A stretch of DNA of 64,000 nucleotides from Paraliobacillus sp. PM-2 (GTDB taxonomy: Bacteria; Bacillota; Bacilli; Bacillales; Amphibacillaceae). Under the pieces are notes generated by a model. The model searched no databases. It was given only the letters and a program-made list of their open reading frames with translations, and had not been told where the DNA came from. Location: the NCBI RefSeq assembly GCF_001368815.1, contig NZ_CTEI01000002.1:124001-188000 (forward strand). The letters are read 5' to 3'. The position numbers and the translations under genes were made by a program. Below are positions 39,239 through 48,108 of the stretch, piece by piece (position 1 is the stretch's first letter; the number at the start of each line of letters is the position of its first letter).

Positions 39239-39380
39239 GTGTCTTTTAATCCTCCAGTATTTAAATCCTAAGCTAAGCGATTATTACCTTTTATCAGTTT
39301 ACCATGTAATTCACTGTGAAGCACTAGCAAATATTATATCAATCAAATTACTTCATGAACAAGATAATTTTTGATTACAT

Positions 39381-39413
39381 TGCACATAAAATTATTCATA
39401 AATTTTATGTGCA
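39381..39413 (-). repeat. 12-bp perfect stem-loop between the Xre gene and uppS
   Basis: Arms TGCACATAAAAT (39381-39392) and its exact inverse (39402-39413), 9-nt loop. No T-run follows on either strand, so terminator function is doubtful. It may stabilise or process the RNA, or mark the downstream edge of the inserted DUF2975/Xre pair. The rest of 39239-39458 shows nothing else. Confidence 0.5.
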
Positions 39414-39458
39414 GCAGCTAGAAAATGTTAAATTTAATAAATGCGTATATTGATACGC

Positions 39459-39713
39459 TCAGTTACTGCTGTCATTATTTTTTTCAGTAAATTCATTACT
39501 ACTATCATCATTAGAAACGTATTCAATAATATCTCCCGGCTGACAATCTAAAGCTTTACAAATCGATTCTAACGTTGAAAATCTGATTGCCCTCGCCTTA
39601 CCATTTTTTAAAATTGAAAGGTTGGCCATTGTAATGCCTACTTTTTCTGAAAGCTCTGTAACACGCATTTTTCGTTTTGCTAACATCACATCTATATTAA
39701 TTATAATTGCCAT
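39459..39713 (-). CDS. Xre-family regulator, YozG-like
   Basis: Small DNA-binding protein of 84 residues with a Cro/C1-type helix-turn-helix (about 8-65): LSEKVGITMANLSILKNGKA, then ALDCQPGDIIEY, which is characteristic of the YozG-type regulators that accompany DUF2975 membrane proteins. A short Asp/Ser/Asn-rich tail follows. The ATG at 39713 is preferred over the TTG at 39716. It lies 11 bases after the DUF2975 gene and is co-transcribed with it. Its target is unknown; autoregulation is likely. Not found at this locus in B. subtilis. Confidence 0.8.
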   Translation of the reverse strand: MAIIINIDVMLAKRKMRVTELSEKVGITMANLSILKNGKARAIRFSTLESICKALDCQPGDIIEYVSNDDSSNEFTEKNNDSSN

Positions 39714-39724
39714 CAACCCTCACC

Positions 39725-40204
39725 TCACACTGTTAAGTCATTTTCTATTTTAATATCGATAGCATTTCTTAATAATTTTTGTAATAAAGAAGCAAAAACC
39801 GCAATAACAAATGAGGCAAAAATAATAACTAATCCAATTAAAATGATACCTGGTGCGTCATCTTTTTCACCAATAATATATATAAGCGGGATCAGCATTG
39901 TGTATACACCACTTATAGCGAGTGCACAATGTTTTATTACTTTTAAAGCATCGACAGATAATACAGAGAAAGCTTTGTTTTTGTCAATATAGGTTAAGAG
40001 TTTCAACGCCTGAATGAGTGCAATCAAAAAGGGCACTGCTGATATGTACATACCAATTAACATCGTGTAAACAATCCATTTCATTAATACAGGTCTATCT
40101 GCCATATTAATACCAATCATCGGTAAAACAAGAACACATAAAGCTAGAACAACCAACCCTATTAAATAGACAACCAATCTTAAGAATGTAGAACTTTTCC
40201 TCAT
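39725..40204 (-). CDS. DUF2975 membrane protein
   Basis: Integral membrane protein of 159 residues with four hydrophobic segments (about 8-30, 45-70, 90-112, 118-145), DUF2975 family. Such proteins are usually paired with a YozG-type Xre regulator, as here. Function is not known; a role as sensor or partner of the regulator is often supposed. ATG with GAGGTG upstream. The pair has its own strong promoter and sits between frr and uppS, where B. subtilis has no gene, so it looks like an insertion into the core cluster. Confidence 0.8.
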   Translation of the reverse strand: MRKSSTFLRLVVYLIGLVVLALCVLVLPMIGINMADRPVLMKWIVYTMLIGMYISAVPFLIALIQALKLLTYIDKNKAFSVLSVDALKVIKHCALAISGVYTMLIPLIYIIGEKDDAPGIILIGLVIIFASFVIAVFASLLQKLLRNAIDIKIENDLTV

Positions 40205-40244
40205 ATAATCACCTCGTTATTTATTTAATAACATTATATTATTG

Positions 40245-40273
40245 ATATTAGTTATTTATTTATTGATTGTCAA
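40245..40273 (-). promoter_or_regulatory. strong SigA promoter of the DUF2975/Xre pair
   Basis: Minus strand TTGACA (40268-40273), 17-bp spacer, TAATAT (40245-40250), close to consensus. The spacer and the region after it both contain AAATAAATAAC, a direct repeat placed as an operator could be. Confidence 0.75.
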
Positions 40274-40327
40274 TAAAAATTTATTCTATTTGAATATTTA
40301 ACAAAAAGTATAAAAATCAAATTAATT

Positions 40328-40369
40328 AAAAAACAGAGGAGCTGCCTTAAGACAACTCCTCTGTTTTTT
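40328..40369 (-). terminator. intrinsic terminator after frr
   Basis: Perfect 14-bp inverted arms (40356-40369 and 40328-40341) ending in six T, 14-nt loop. Cuts frr off from the DUF2975/Xre pair. Confidence 0.88.
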
Positions 40370-40411
40370 CTTGACACGATTTTTAATGACTATAGACAAG
40401 CACAGTCTACA

Positions 40412-40966
40412 TCAAACTTCCATGATTTCAGCTTCTTTGTCTTTTACTAAAGAATCAATTTCTGAAATATGCTTATCCGTTTCTTTTTGTACATCATCTT
40501 GAAAACTTCTTAAATCATCTTCCGTTAGATCACCATTCTTTTGATCTTTTTTCAATTGATCATTAGCATCTCTACGAATATTTCTTATTTGTACCTTTGA
40601 CTCTTCGGCATATTTACCAACAACCTTCACCAATTCCTTACGACGTTCCTCTGTTAATGCTGGGATGTTAATTCGTACAACATTTCCATCACTTGACGGT
40701 GAAAGTCCAAGATCTGCTTTTTGAATAGCTTTTTCGATTTCAGAAATAGAAGACTTATCAAATGGAGTAATTAATAGTAATCGAGCTTCTGGAACAGATA
40801 TGGTTGCTAATTGATTTAAAGGTGTTGCAGCTCCATAATAATCAACAAAAACGCTATTCAATAAAGCTGGGTTAGCACGACCTGCACGAACAGTCGCTAA
40901 TTGTTTGGAAAAAGACTGAACAGCTTGTGACATTTTTTCTTTCGATTCTTTAATAACTTGTGACAT
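40412..40966 (-). CDS. frr: ribosome recycling factor
   Basis: Releases ribosomes from mRNA after termination with EF-G. 184 residues, the standard size, with [11 protein letters not shown], [19 protein letters not shown] and the C-terminal helical [16 protein letters not shown] with GGGGG upstream, three bases after pyrH, so co-transcribed with it. Followed by a strong terminator. Confidence 0.97.
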   Translation of the reverse strand: MSQVIKESKEKMSQAVQSFSKQLATVRAGRANPALLNSVFVDYYGAATPLNQLATISVPEARLLLITPFDKSSISEIEKAIQKADLGLSPSSDGNVVRINIPALTEERRKELVKVVGKYAEESKVQIRNIRRDANDQLKKDQKNGDLTEDDLRSFQDDVQKETDKHISEIDSLVKDKEAEIMEV

Positions 40967-40969
40967 AGG

Positions 40970-41692
40970 TTATTTCCCCCTTATAATTGTTCCAATTTGT
41001 TCGCCTAAAACAGCGCGTTTAATATTTCCTTCTTCAGAAACAGAGAAAACAAGCAATGGGATTTCATTATCCATGCATAGTGAGGAAGCTGTGGAATCCA
41101 TTACCCCAAGTCCTTCATTTAACATCTGTAAATAAGATAGTTCTTCATATTTTTCTGCATGATCATTTTCTTTTGGATCTGCGGTATAAACACCATCAAC
41201 ATTATTTTTGGCCATCAAAATAACATCTGCTTCTACTTCTGCTGCTCGTAACGCAGCAGTTGTATCAGTAGAGAAATATGGATTACCAGTACCTGCAGCA
41301 AATATAACAACACGTTTTTTCTCTAAGTGACGAATTGCTTTACGTCTAATATATGGTTCAGCAACCTGACGCATTTCAATTGAGGTTTGTACTCGCGTAG
41401 GAATTCCATAGTTTTCCAAACTATCTTGTAATGCTAAAGAGTTCATAACAGTTGCTAGCATTCCCATATAATCTGCATTTGCACGATCCATGCCCATTTC
41501 ACTACCAACTTTTCCTCTCCAAATGTTACCGCCACCTACAACAATGGCAATTTCTATACCCAATTCCGCAATTTCTTTCACTTGTAGAGCAATAGACTGA
41601 ATAACATTCGGCTCGATTCCATAGCCTTTCTCTCCACTTAATGCTTCTCCACTTAATTTTAACACAATTCTTCGGTAGCGGGCAGTAGTCAT
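40970..41692 (-). CDS. pyrH: UMP kinase
   Basis: Phosphorylates UMP to UDP. 240 residues of the amino acid kinase fold: [23 protein letters not shown], and [11 protein letters not shown]. The ATG at 41692 (MTTARY) is chosen since GGAGG lies 5 nt before it; the ATG at 41704 overlaps the Shine-Dalgarno. Length then equals the B. subtilis enzyme. The AT-rich 41700-41756 segment has several possible -10 boxes (TATAAT, TATTAT) behind TTGAAA, so a promoter of its own is likely after the tsf terminator. Confidence 0.96.
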   Translation of the reverse strand: MTTARYRRIVLKLSGEALSGEKGYGIEPNVIQSIALQVKEIAELGIEIAIVVGGGNIWRGKVGSEMGMDRANADYMGMLATVMNSLALQDSLENYGIPTRVQTSIEMRQVAEPYIRRKAIRHLEKKRVVIFAAGTGNPYFSTDTTAALRAAEVEADVILMAKNNVDGVYTADPKENDHAEKYEELSYLQMLNEGLGVMDSTASSLCMDNEIPLLVFSVSEEGNIKRAVLGEQIGTIIRGK

Positions 41693-41756
41693 AATAACCT
41701 CCATTATGTAGTTTTATTATATAATAATATAAAATAACCTGTATTTTCAATTCTTA

Positions 41757-41789
41757 AGAAAAGGGAACACACTGTGTCCCCCTTTTCTT
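41757..41789 (-). terminator. intrinsic terminator after tsf
   Basis: About 13-bp stem with one bulge (AAAAGGG and ACACA against TGTGT, CCC and TTTT), T-rich on the minus strand side. Lies 35 bases after the tsf stop. Confidence 0.78.
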
Positions 41790-41824
41790 CTATTTTCATG
41801 ACAAATTAATGTTACATGAAACCA

Positions 41825-42709
41825 TTATTTTTTCACTTGGCTCATTACTTCTTCAGCAAAGTTATCTTCACGTTTTTCCATTCCTTCGCCAACTTCATAA
41901 CGAACAAAATGTTTTACAGAAGCACCTTTATCAGCAACTAATTTTTTCACTTTTTGATCTGGATCTTTTACAAAACTTTGTTCTAACAAGCAAATTTCTT
42001 CAAAGAATTTACCCAAGCGACCTTCAACCATTTTTTCAACAATTTTTTCTGGTTTACCTTCATTTAATGCTTGTGTTTTTAAAACTTCACGTTCTTTTTC
42101 TACTTCTTCAGTAGATACAGCATCACGAGATACATAACGAGGATTAACGGCTGCAATATGCATTGCAATATCTTTTGCAAATGCTTCATCTGTAGTACCT
42201 TCTAGTACAGTTACTACACCAATGTTACCTCCCATATGAATATACGCACCAAATGCATCTGCATCTGTTTTTTCAAAAATAGTGAAACGACGCAATGATA
42301 ATTTTTCACCAATTTGCGCAATTTTAGAATTAATAAATGATTCTAATATTTCACCATCACCGTGTAACGGCTGTTGTAGTGCTTCCTCAACATTTGCTGG
42401 TTTTTGTGATAAAAGGTGTTTTCCTAGATCTTCTAATAAAGCTTTGAATTGATCATTTTTTGTTACGAAATCAGTTTCGCAATTCACTTCTAACAATACC
42501 GCAGTATTTCCATCTACTGCAACAGATGCTGAACCTTCAGCAGCAATACGATCTGCTTTTTTTGCAGCTTTAGAAATACCTTTTTCGCGAAGATAATCAA
42601 CTGCTTGTTCCATATTTCCGTCTGTTTCTGTCAATGCTTTTTTACAATCCATCATTCCAGCACCAGTTTTTTCACGTAATTCTTTAACCATTTTTGCTGT
42701 TACTGCCAT
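41825..42709 (-). CDS. tsf: elongation factor Ts
   Basis: Nucleotide exchange factor for EF-Tu, 294 residues. N-terminal UBA-like domain with [18 protein letters not shown]-Ts core with [14 protein letters not shown] and a [14 protein letters not shown] segment. ATG with GAGGAGG upstream. A terminator-like hairpin stands between rpsB and this gene, which would lower its level relative to S2. Confidence 0.97.
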   Translation of the reverse strand: MAVTAKMVKELREKTGAGMMDCKKALTETDGNMEQAVDYLREKGISKAAKKADRIAAEGSASVAVDGNTAVLLEVNCETDFVTKNDQFKALLEDLGKHLLSQKPANVEEALQQPLHGDGEILESFINSKIAQIGEKLSLRRFTIFEKTDADAFGAYIHMGGNIGVVTVLEGTTDEAFAKDIAMHIAAVNPRYVSRDAVSTEEVEKEREVLKTQALNEGKPEKIVEKMVEGRLGKFFEEICLLEQSFVKDPDQKVKKLVADKGASVKHFVRYEVGEGMEKREDNFAEEVMSQVKK

Positions 42710-42777
42710 TATATTTCCTCCTCTTGAGAATTGTCTTGTCTAGCTTTTAGAATAATAAGTATATTAATTAAAGATCT

Positions 42778-42814
42778 TTAAAAAAGGTGATAAAAGGTTC
42801 CCCTCTTATCACCT
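42778..42814 (-). terminator. attenuating terminator between rpsB and tsf
   Basis: Perfect 9-bp stem (arms 42806-42814 and 42785-42793), 12-nt loop, then T7 on the minus strand. As rpsB and tsf are normally co-transcribed, partial read-through is likely. Confidence 0.7.
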
Positions 42815-42830
42815 CTCGCAAACCTTTTTG

Positions 42831-43568
42831 TTATTCTTCTACTGCTTCTACTGTTTCTGATTCAGGTTCTACTTCTTCTGTTACTTCACCTTGTTTTGCT
42901 TCTAAAATAGCATCCGCCATTTTACCAGTTAACAATTTAACTGCGCGAATTGCATCATCGTTGGCTGGGATCACATAATCAATCTCATCAGGATCACAGT
43001 TTGTATCTACAATCCCCACAATAGGAATGTTTAATTTATGTGCTTCAGCTACAGCAATACGCTCTTTACGTGGATCAATGATAAATAGAGCATCAGGAAT
43101 TTGTTTCATTTCTTTAATTCCGCCAAGAAACTTCACAAGACGTTCTTTTTCTTTAAGTAATCCAACAACTTCTTTCTTAGGAAGTACATCAAATGTACCG
43201 TCTTCTTCCATACGCTCAATATCTTTCAAACGATTAATACGTTTGCGAATAGTACCAAAGTTTGTTAATGTTCCACCTAACCAACGTTGGTTAACAAAAT
43301 ACATACCGGAACGAATTGCTTCTTCTTTTACAGATTCTTGTGCTTGCTTTTTTGTACCTACGAAAAGTACATTTCCGCCTTCTTCAGCAACCTGCTTGAT
43401 AAAGTTATACGCTTCATCAACCTTTTTTACTGTTTTTTGTAGGTCAATGATATAGATGCCGTTTCTTTCAGTGAAAATATATTTTTTCATCTTTGGATTC
43501 CAACGGCGTGTTTGGTGACCAAAATGTACACCAGCTTCTAGTAGTTGTTTCATTGAAATAACTGCCAT
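42831..43568 (-). CDS. rpsB: 30S ribosomal protein S2
   Basis: Ribosomal protein S2 of 245 residues. [20 protein letters not shown] start, [12 protein letters not shown], and [19 protein letters not shown] are all conserved; the acidic C-terminal tail is usual in Bacilli. ATG with TAGGAGG upstream. Own promoter directly behind the swrB stop and a hairpin in the leader. Confidence 0.98.
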   Translation of the reverse strand: MAVISMKQLLEAGVHFGHQTRRWNPKMKKYIFTERNGIYIIDLQKTVKKVDEAYNFIKQVAEEGGNVLFVGTKKQAQESVKEEAIRSGMYFVNQRWLGGTLTNFGTIRKRINRLKDIERMEEDGTFDVLPKKEVVGLLKEKERLVKFLGGIKEMKQIPDALFIIDPRKERIAVAEAHKLNIPIVGIVDTNCDPDEIDYVIPANDDAIRAVKLLTGKMADAILEAKQGEVTEEVEPESETVEAVEE

Positions 43569-43620
43569 TATTGTTTCCTCCTAAAATTGGTTTTATTCCT
43601 CCGTTTATTTCATCTTTACA

Positions 43621-43649
43621 GGAAAACTAATAAATATTAGCACCTTTCC
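43621..43649 (-). promoter_or_regulatory. leader hairpin before rpsB
   Basis: Minus strand GGAAA-x4-CTAATA-TT-TATTAG-TTTTCC forms a two-part stem in the 5' leader about 40-60 bases after the predicted -10. Could serve S2 autocontrol; only the fold is seen. Confidence 0.35.
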
Positions 43650-43686
43650 TATAATCCATAAACGTGTGTGATTAACACCAAAAATT

Positions 43687-43715
43687 AATATACCATATAC
43701 ATCTAGTGTAAGCAA
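43687..43715 (-). promoter_or_regulatory. SigA promoter of rpsB-tsf
   Basis: Minus strand TTGCTT (43710-43715), 17-bp spacer, TATATT (43687-43692), with TATGG just before the -10. It begins six bases after the swrB stop, so rpsB can be expressed apart from the fla/che operon. Confidence 0.6.
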
Positions 43716-43720
43716 GCAAA

Positions 43721-44218
43721 TCAACCATTTTTTTGGTGAAATTTGACCATTAATTCTACTTCTGTCTTACCACAATCCAATTTTCGAGCAATCGATTCGA
43801 CTGATTCACCTTTACTATATAATGCAAGTACCTGTGCAGAAAAAGATGGTTTAAAAGATTCTTCTTCTTCTATCATTGGAGGTTCATAATCATTTTGTTT
43901 ATAATAAAACGCTCTCTTTGTATCATGAGCCATCTGTTCTTTACCTTGATTTGACAATGATGACCGTTGTGGCGAAGCAGTAGTTGATTGGTTATCTCTA
44001 TTATTGGGTTTGTTTTGTAATGCTTCCATTAGTCTCTCGTTTTCTTCTCTAATCTCTAATACGTATATGGAAAGCAAATCTTCCATTTCTTTTTTTTGTT
44101 CTTCTTGTCTTTGTAAAAATTCTTCTGGACGCATCACACGACTACTTAACGTTTTAAGATAAATAAACGTTGTAATATGAATGAAGAAACTAATTAGAAG
44201 TAGCAATTCTATCATCAT
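43721..44218 (-). CDS. swrB: swarming motility protein SwrB (YlxL)
   Basis: Single-pass membrane protein of 165 residues: N-terminal membrane helix (about 2-22), a Gln/Glu-rich coiled segment (30-75), a low-complexity region, and a C-terminal helix-turn-helix-like segment (VLALYSKGESVESIARKL). In B. subtilis SwrB, at the same place after sigD, promotes assembly of the flagellar export apparatus. Sequence conservation in this family is low; assignment leans on position, length and topology. Starts with ATGATG behind GAGGGG. Confidence 0.78.
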   Translation of the reverse strand: MMIELLLLISFFIHITTFIYLKTLSSRVMRPEEFLQRQEEQKKEMEDLLSIYVLEIREENERLMEALQNKPNNRDNQSTTASPQRSSLSNQGKEQMAHDTKRAFYYKQNDYEPPMIEEEESFKPSFSAQVLALYSKGESVESIARKLDCGKTEVELMVKFHQKNG

Positions 44219-44263
44219 ATACCCCTCTTAACTCAGTAAAATTAATTCTCTTAGCAAAATCTC

Positions 44264-45637
44264 CTAAAGTGAGTTTGTAGTTATTTCGCCATCTTTTAAA
44301 TGTATTTGTATAAATTTATGTAGCGTATTAATAGTCTTTTTATATTTGCTAAAACGCAATTCTGTATTTGGATATATATCCCCTTTTACAATTAATCGAA
44401 TATGTTCTTCATCACCTAGTTCAACCTGTAATGACTGCAATTCTAGATCAATTGCTCTTACCTTTTCTTTCATTTGATGTAAAGATTTCCGTTGCTTTAA
44501 TAATAAAATTCTCTCTTTGGGCATTAACCCATCCGGTGTTTTTTCTTTTTCATGTAATCTGTTACCTATCGCATGTAATTTATCAATATTATCTGTTAAC
44601 GCTTGTTTTTCCTTTTTTAAAGCATTCTCTAATTCATAATCTTTCTGATTAATACCAATTGCTATTTCTGTTTTGGTGTACATTTTATTACCAACATTTT
44701 TCACTTCAATGGATTGTCCAGCTGAACAAGACCCGCCAATAATATTACCTGAACCACAATAAATATGTTCTTTGGCAACACAATTACTATGCATGATAGA
44801 GTGTTTCACCATAATATCTTTTCCAGCATCAATTGCCGCTTGGTTAGCATAGCCAATTGTTACATCACCCTTGGATATAATTGTTCCTTTCCCCAGGCCA
44901 GCTATCCCTTCAGAAACATAAACATTTCCTTGCGCTTCAAGATAAGCACCTTCAACTAAACCATAAACATAAATATCTCCCTCAGCCTCTACTCGATATC
45001 CTGTAGGAACATTCCCTCTAATAACAATGGACCCAACAAACTTTAAGTTTCCAGTTTGTAAAGATACATCTGCATTTAGTTCATAAGTATCAAATATATG
45101 AATCACTTTATTTCCAATACTTAATTGCCCATCAATCGTTGCATAAAATGACTTATTTTTTTTATGATATAACACATTTCTTCCAGCTCTTATTTGAATA
45201 GGTTTCCCCGCTTTAGCTAGTACTTCTTCATTAAAAACATTTCTACCATTTTGTCCAAGAGTGGGATCAGAAAGAAGTGCTATTTGCTCACCTTTATTTA
45301 AAGAAGGAATTTTCTTAACATCACGAAAGTTTCTTCTTTCTTCTTGCTTTACTATTTCATTCTGGGTACATACATAAGTAATTTCGCCATCTTTACCTTG
45401 TTCTACAGGTAAACCATTTGCAATTACAACAGGAAACATCAGATTGGCTGCATCACCACTGACAATTTGCTTTATTTTCTCCATATCTATTCCGAAAGTA
45501 ACCCGTTGCTCTTCTAAAAACGATAATAATAATTGCTCATTTAATAAATCTTCTTGATAATCTTGTTTTCTATCAAGTGTTGCTGACATTTTATCTTTTG
45601 ATATAGTTAATTTGAAGATTTCATGTAGAGATTCCAT
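44264..45637 (-). CDS. FapA (DUF342) family protein
   Basis: DUF342/FapA protein of 457 residues. A central region (about 160-310) with many short repeats such as GNVYVSEGIAGLG and GDVTIGYANQAAIDAG fits a right-handed beta-helix, followed by a coiled coil (about 325-405). Members in Vibrio act in flagellar assembly and polar protein placement; their role in Bacilli is not settled. It lies between sigD and swrB, 4 bases after the former, a place empty in B. subtilis, and is clearly in the fla/che transcript. ATG behind GGGG. Confidence 0.8.
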   Translation of the reverse strand: MESLHEIFKLTISKDKMSATLDRKQDYQEDLLNEQLLLSFLEEQRVTFGIDMEKIKQIVSGDAANLMFPVVIANGLPVEQGKDGEITYVCTQNEIVKQEERRNFRDVKKIPSLNKGEQIALLSDPTLGQNGRNVFNEEVLAKAGKPIQIRAGRNVLYHKKNKSFYATIDGQLSIGNKVIHIFDTYELNADVSLQTGNLKFVGSIVIRGNVPTGYRVEAEGDIYVYGLVEGAYLEAQGNVYVSEGIAGLGKGTIISKGDVTIGYANQAAIDAGKDIMVKHSIMHSNCVAKEHIYCGSGNIIGGSCSAGQSIEVKNVGNKMYTKTEIAIGINQKDYELENALKKEKQALTDNIDKLHAIGNRLHEKEKTPDGLMPKERILLLKQRKSLHQMKEKVRAIDLELQSLQVELGDEEHIRLIVKGDIYPNTELRFSKYKKTINTLHKFIQIHLKDGEITTNSL

Positions 45638-45641
45638 CGTT

Positions 45642-46424
45642 TTATCCCCTTAAGTTTGTAAATGATGAAGTTAGCGCTCTCTTCAATTTAAAAATAGCTT
45701 GTTTATGTATTTGTGAAATGCGTGATGTTGTTAACGCTAAGACCTTTCCTATTTCTGTAAATGTTAATTCTTCTTTATAAAATAAACTAATAACCATTTG
45801 TTCGTTCTCATTTAATAATGTAATACATTGCGCCAAATCATTTAAGTTTTCCAATGTAATAATGGTATCTTCTGGTGATGGATTCCGTTCATCCGGGAGA
45901 TTATAACCATTTCTATCTTTATAATTGTCTTCCTGCTCCGTTGATTTATCTTCAATAGATAATAAATTTGAAAAAAACGAATCTTTTATTACTGCCTCGA
46001 CTTCATTTCTTTTCAATTGTAAATAATCAGCTACCTCTGAAGCAGTAGGTTCACGATACAAACGTTGTTCTAGCAAATGAATGGCTTGTTCAATTTTTTT
46101 AGCCTTATCACGAGTGGAACGTGGTAGCCAATCTTCTTTGCGCAATCCATCCATGATAGAACCACGAATGCGAAAGGAAGCATAAGTAGCAAACTTTAAC
46201 TCTCTAGTATAATCAAATTTTTGTAGTGCATCATAAAGTCCAAACAAACCTAAACTTTTAATATCATCTTTATCTACATTTTTTGGTAAATGAATTGCAA
46301 TTCGTTGAGTATGATAATGAACAAGATAAAGGTAATGTTCGACAAGTTGATTAGCTATATCATTATCTTTATTTTTCATCCATTGATCCCATAGTATATC
46401 TATTGGCGGGTTCGAAGTAGACAA
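45642..46424 (-). CDS. sigD: flagellar sigma factor SigD
   Basis: Sigma-28 (FliA/WhiG type) of 260 residues that directs late flagellar, chemotaxis and autolysin genes. Region 2 with DIKSLGLFGLYDALQKFD and ATYASFRIRGSIMDGLRKEDWLPR, region 3, and region 4 with FTEIGKVLALTTSRISQIHKQA. The start is probably TTG at 46424, 8 nt after GAGG; the GTG at 46433 is part of that GAGGTG Shine-Dalgarno. A weak start codon plus an upstream 24-bp palindrome suggest that SigD output is held down. Confidence 0.95.
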   Translation of the reverse strand: MSTSNPPIDILWDQWMKNKDNDIANQLVEHYLYLVHYHTQRIAIHLPKNVDKDDIKSLGLFGLYDALQKFDYTRELKFATYASFRIRGSIMDGLRKEDWLPRSTRDKAKKIEQAIHLLEQRLYREPTASEVADYLQLKRNEVEAVIKDSFFSNLLSIEDKSTEQEDNYKDRNGYNLPDERNPSPEDTIITLENLNDLAQCITLLNENEQMVISLFYKEELTFTEIGKVLALTTSRISQIHKQAIFKLKRALTSSFTNLRG

Positions 46425-46442
46425 ACTTATCACCTCATTATG

Positions 46443-46466
46443 AATTAAATTCCATGGAATTTAATT
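46443..46466 (-). repeat. 24-bp perfect palindrome between cheD and sigD
   Basis: AATTAAATTC-CATG-GAATTTAATT, perfectly self-complementary over 24 bases, ends on the first base of the cheD stop codon and lies about 20 bases before the sigD start. As RNA it gives a 10-bp stem with a CATG loop inside the operon. Confidence 0.75.
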
Positions 46467-46969
46467 TAAATTTCTTTTTCTCCCATATTAACTGTCCGTA
46501 CGTTTAACATACCTGTTTCTAAAACAAATTCAATCGTTCTTCCACTATTCCCACCAACATCTTCAGCAATTATTGGTATACCGAATTGTTGCAGCACTTG
46601 TTTTACAGCTTCTGCATTACGCTTACCTATCCTCAACATATCATTAGATGAACTAAAAGAAAACATTTGGGCACCACCAGCAATCTTAGCTTTTAAAGCA
46701 TATTTTCTAGCACCAGAGGTAATTAATTGCTCAATTAAGATTGGAATAGCTGTATCAGCATATTTAAATTTATTAAAATTACTATCTCTTGATAGATTGG
46801 AATCCGGTAACATCACATGAGCCATTCCAGCCATTTTCTTGGAAAAATCATAAACCACAACACCAACACATGAACCTAAGCCTGACGTCCGTAAAAAATT
46901 ATTCTGCTTTGTAACTATTTTTAAATCGGCAATACCAACTTTAATTAAATTTTTTTCTTGTATAGCCAT
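46466..46969 (-). CDS. cheD: chemoreceptor glutamine deamidase CheD
   Basis: Deamidates glutamines of chemoreceptors and works with CheC in adaptation. 167 residues with the Cys-His-Thr active site: [12 protein letters not shown] (Cys about 33), MAHVMLPDS (His about 50). ATG overlaps the cheC stop (TAATG). Part of the fla/che operon. Confidence 0.95.
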   Translation of the reverse strand: MAIQEKNLIKVGIADLKIVTKQNNFLRTSGLGSCVGVVVYDFSKKMAGMAHVMLPDSNLSRDSNFNKFKYADTAIPILIEQLITSGARKYALKAKIAGGAQMFSFSSSNDMLRIGKRNAEAVKQVLQQFGIPIIAEDVGGNSGRTIEFVLETGMLNVRTVNMGEKEI

Positions 46970-47601
46970 TACTCTAAAACACCTAAATGATCAAAAATTT
47001 TTCGAAACGATTTTGGATCAGGTAAAAGAAAAAAATGCCCTTTTATTGGTGCTTGGTTACTGTCTTTGTCATTGATAAATGTATCAATTATAATTGCATA
47101 GTCACTCTCATGAGATAATTCAATCAAGCCTTGAGTTAGAATGGCTCCTGCCATATCAATATGTAATATTGGTACGGAGGGCTGAAGTGATATTTGAATA
47201 AAATCTGACAAAGCAGATAAATAGGATCCAGCTAAAATGTTACCCATTTCCTGAAGTGCAGATAATCCCATTTCCTCAAAAGGAGGGTGGGTAATTGAGA
47301 ACGTTTCTATCCCAGTCATTTCTTTAACAAAGGATTCCGCTTCGTCAGGAGATAATACAAAAAACATACTGCCAGGAGCCTCTCCTTTAATTCTTAGAAA
47401 AACAGATACAATTAACATATCTGGTCCACCAACTAAATCCATCATTTCATCAAAGTTAACGACTCGAACAGCAGGTACTTTCATATCAACTTTTCGATTT
47501 AAAAGTGTAGAAAGTGAAGTAGCTGCATTACCTGAACCAATGTTACCAACTTCTTTCAATACATCTAATTGATAATCATTCAATGATCCAATATAAGACA
47601 T
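46969..47601 (-). CDS. cheC: CheY-P phosphatase CheC
   Basis: CheY-phosphate phosphatase of 210 residues with two active-site helices, [17 protein letters not shown] (about 15-31) and [17 protein letters not shown], each with the E-x2-N pattern. Its activity is raised by CheD. ATG start; 11 bases after cheW. Confidence 0.95.
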   Translation of the reverse strand: MSYIGSLNDYQLDVLKEVGNIGSGNAATSLSTLLNRKVDMKVPAVRVVNFDEMMDLVGGPDMLIVSVFLRIKGEAPGSMFFVLSPDEAESFVKEMTGIETFSITHPPFEEMGLSALQEMGNILAGSYLSALSDFIQISLQPSVPILHIDMAGAILTQGLIELSHESDYAIIIDTFINDKDSNQAPIKGHFFLLPDPKSFRKIFDHLGVLE

Positions 47602-47612
47602 TTAATCACCTT

Positions 47613-48095
47613 CTAACTTTCTGTTTGGTATGGTTCTTTCACTTCAACTTGATTTAATACTTTTTCCATGTCTAGTAAAATTAGTAAGCGGTCTTTCAAT
47701 TTTGCAACGCCATGAATATAATCAACTTGCACAGAACCAATCACTTCAGGAGAAGGTTCAATTGTATTTCTTGGTATGTCCACCACATCATAAGCAGCAT
47801 CAACAATTAAACCAACTTCAATGTCATTTATTTGTAAGATAATAATTCGAGTACTATCCGTAACTTCATAACTTGAAAAACCGAATCTTTCTCTTAAATC
47901 AATAATTGGTGTAACAACACCTCGAAGATTAAACACCCCTTTAACATATTTAGGAACTCCAGGAACACGTGTGATGGGCATCATCGTCTCAATTGCACCA
48001 ACATATGAAACAGGTAATGCATATTCTTCATTATTTAATTGGAATACAATAGACTTTAAATTATCATTGTATTCTTCTTTTGCTTCTTTACTCAT
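47613..48095 (-). CDS. cheW: chemotaxis coupling protein CheW
   Basis: SH3-like coupling protein of 160 residues linking receptors to CheA. Conserved YVKGVFNLRGVVTPIIDLRERFG is present. Follows cheA by 13 bases. Slight N- and C-terminal tails rich in charged residues, as in other Bacilli. Confidence 0.96.
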   Translation of the reverse strand: MSKEAKEEYNDNLKSIVFQLNNEEYALPVSYVGAIETMMPITRVPGVPKYVKGVFNLRGVVTPIIDLRERFGFSSYEVTDSTRIIILQINDIEVGLIVDAAYDVVDIPRNTIEPSPEVIGSVQVDYIHGVAKLKDRLLILLDMEKVLNQVEVKEPYQTES

Positions 48096-48108
48096 TGAAA
48101 TGCCCCCT

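Noticed and set aside
39012-39374. 120-codon plus-strand frame that leaves uppS and runs into the gap
   Set aside because: Mostly antisense to uppS, Leu/Ser/Cys-rich shadow composition, no ribosome binding site or family resemblance.
41526-41750. 74-codon minus-strand frame overlapping the pyrH start
   Set aside because: Same strand but out of frame with pyrH, Cys/Arg-rich, no Shine-Dalgarno; pyrH is the real gene.
43027-43455. 142-codon open frame on the plus strand across rpsB
   Set aside because: Fully antisense to the highly conserved rpsB; no Shine-Dalgarno and composition of a shadow frame.
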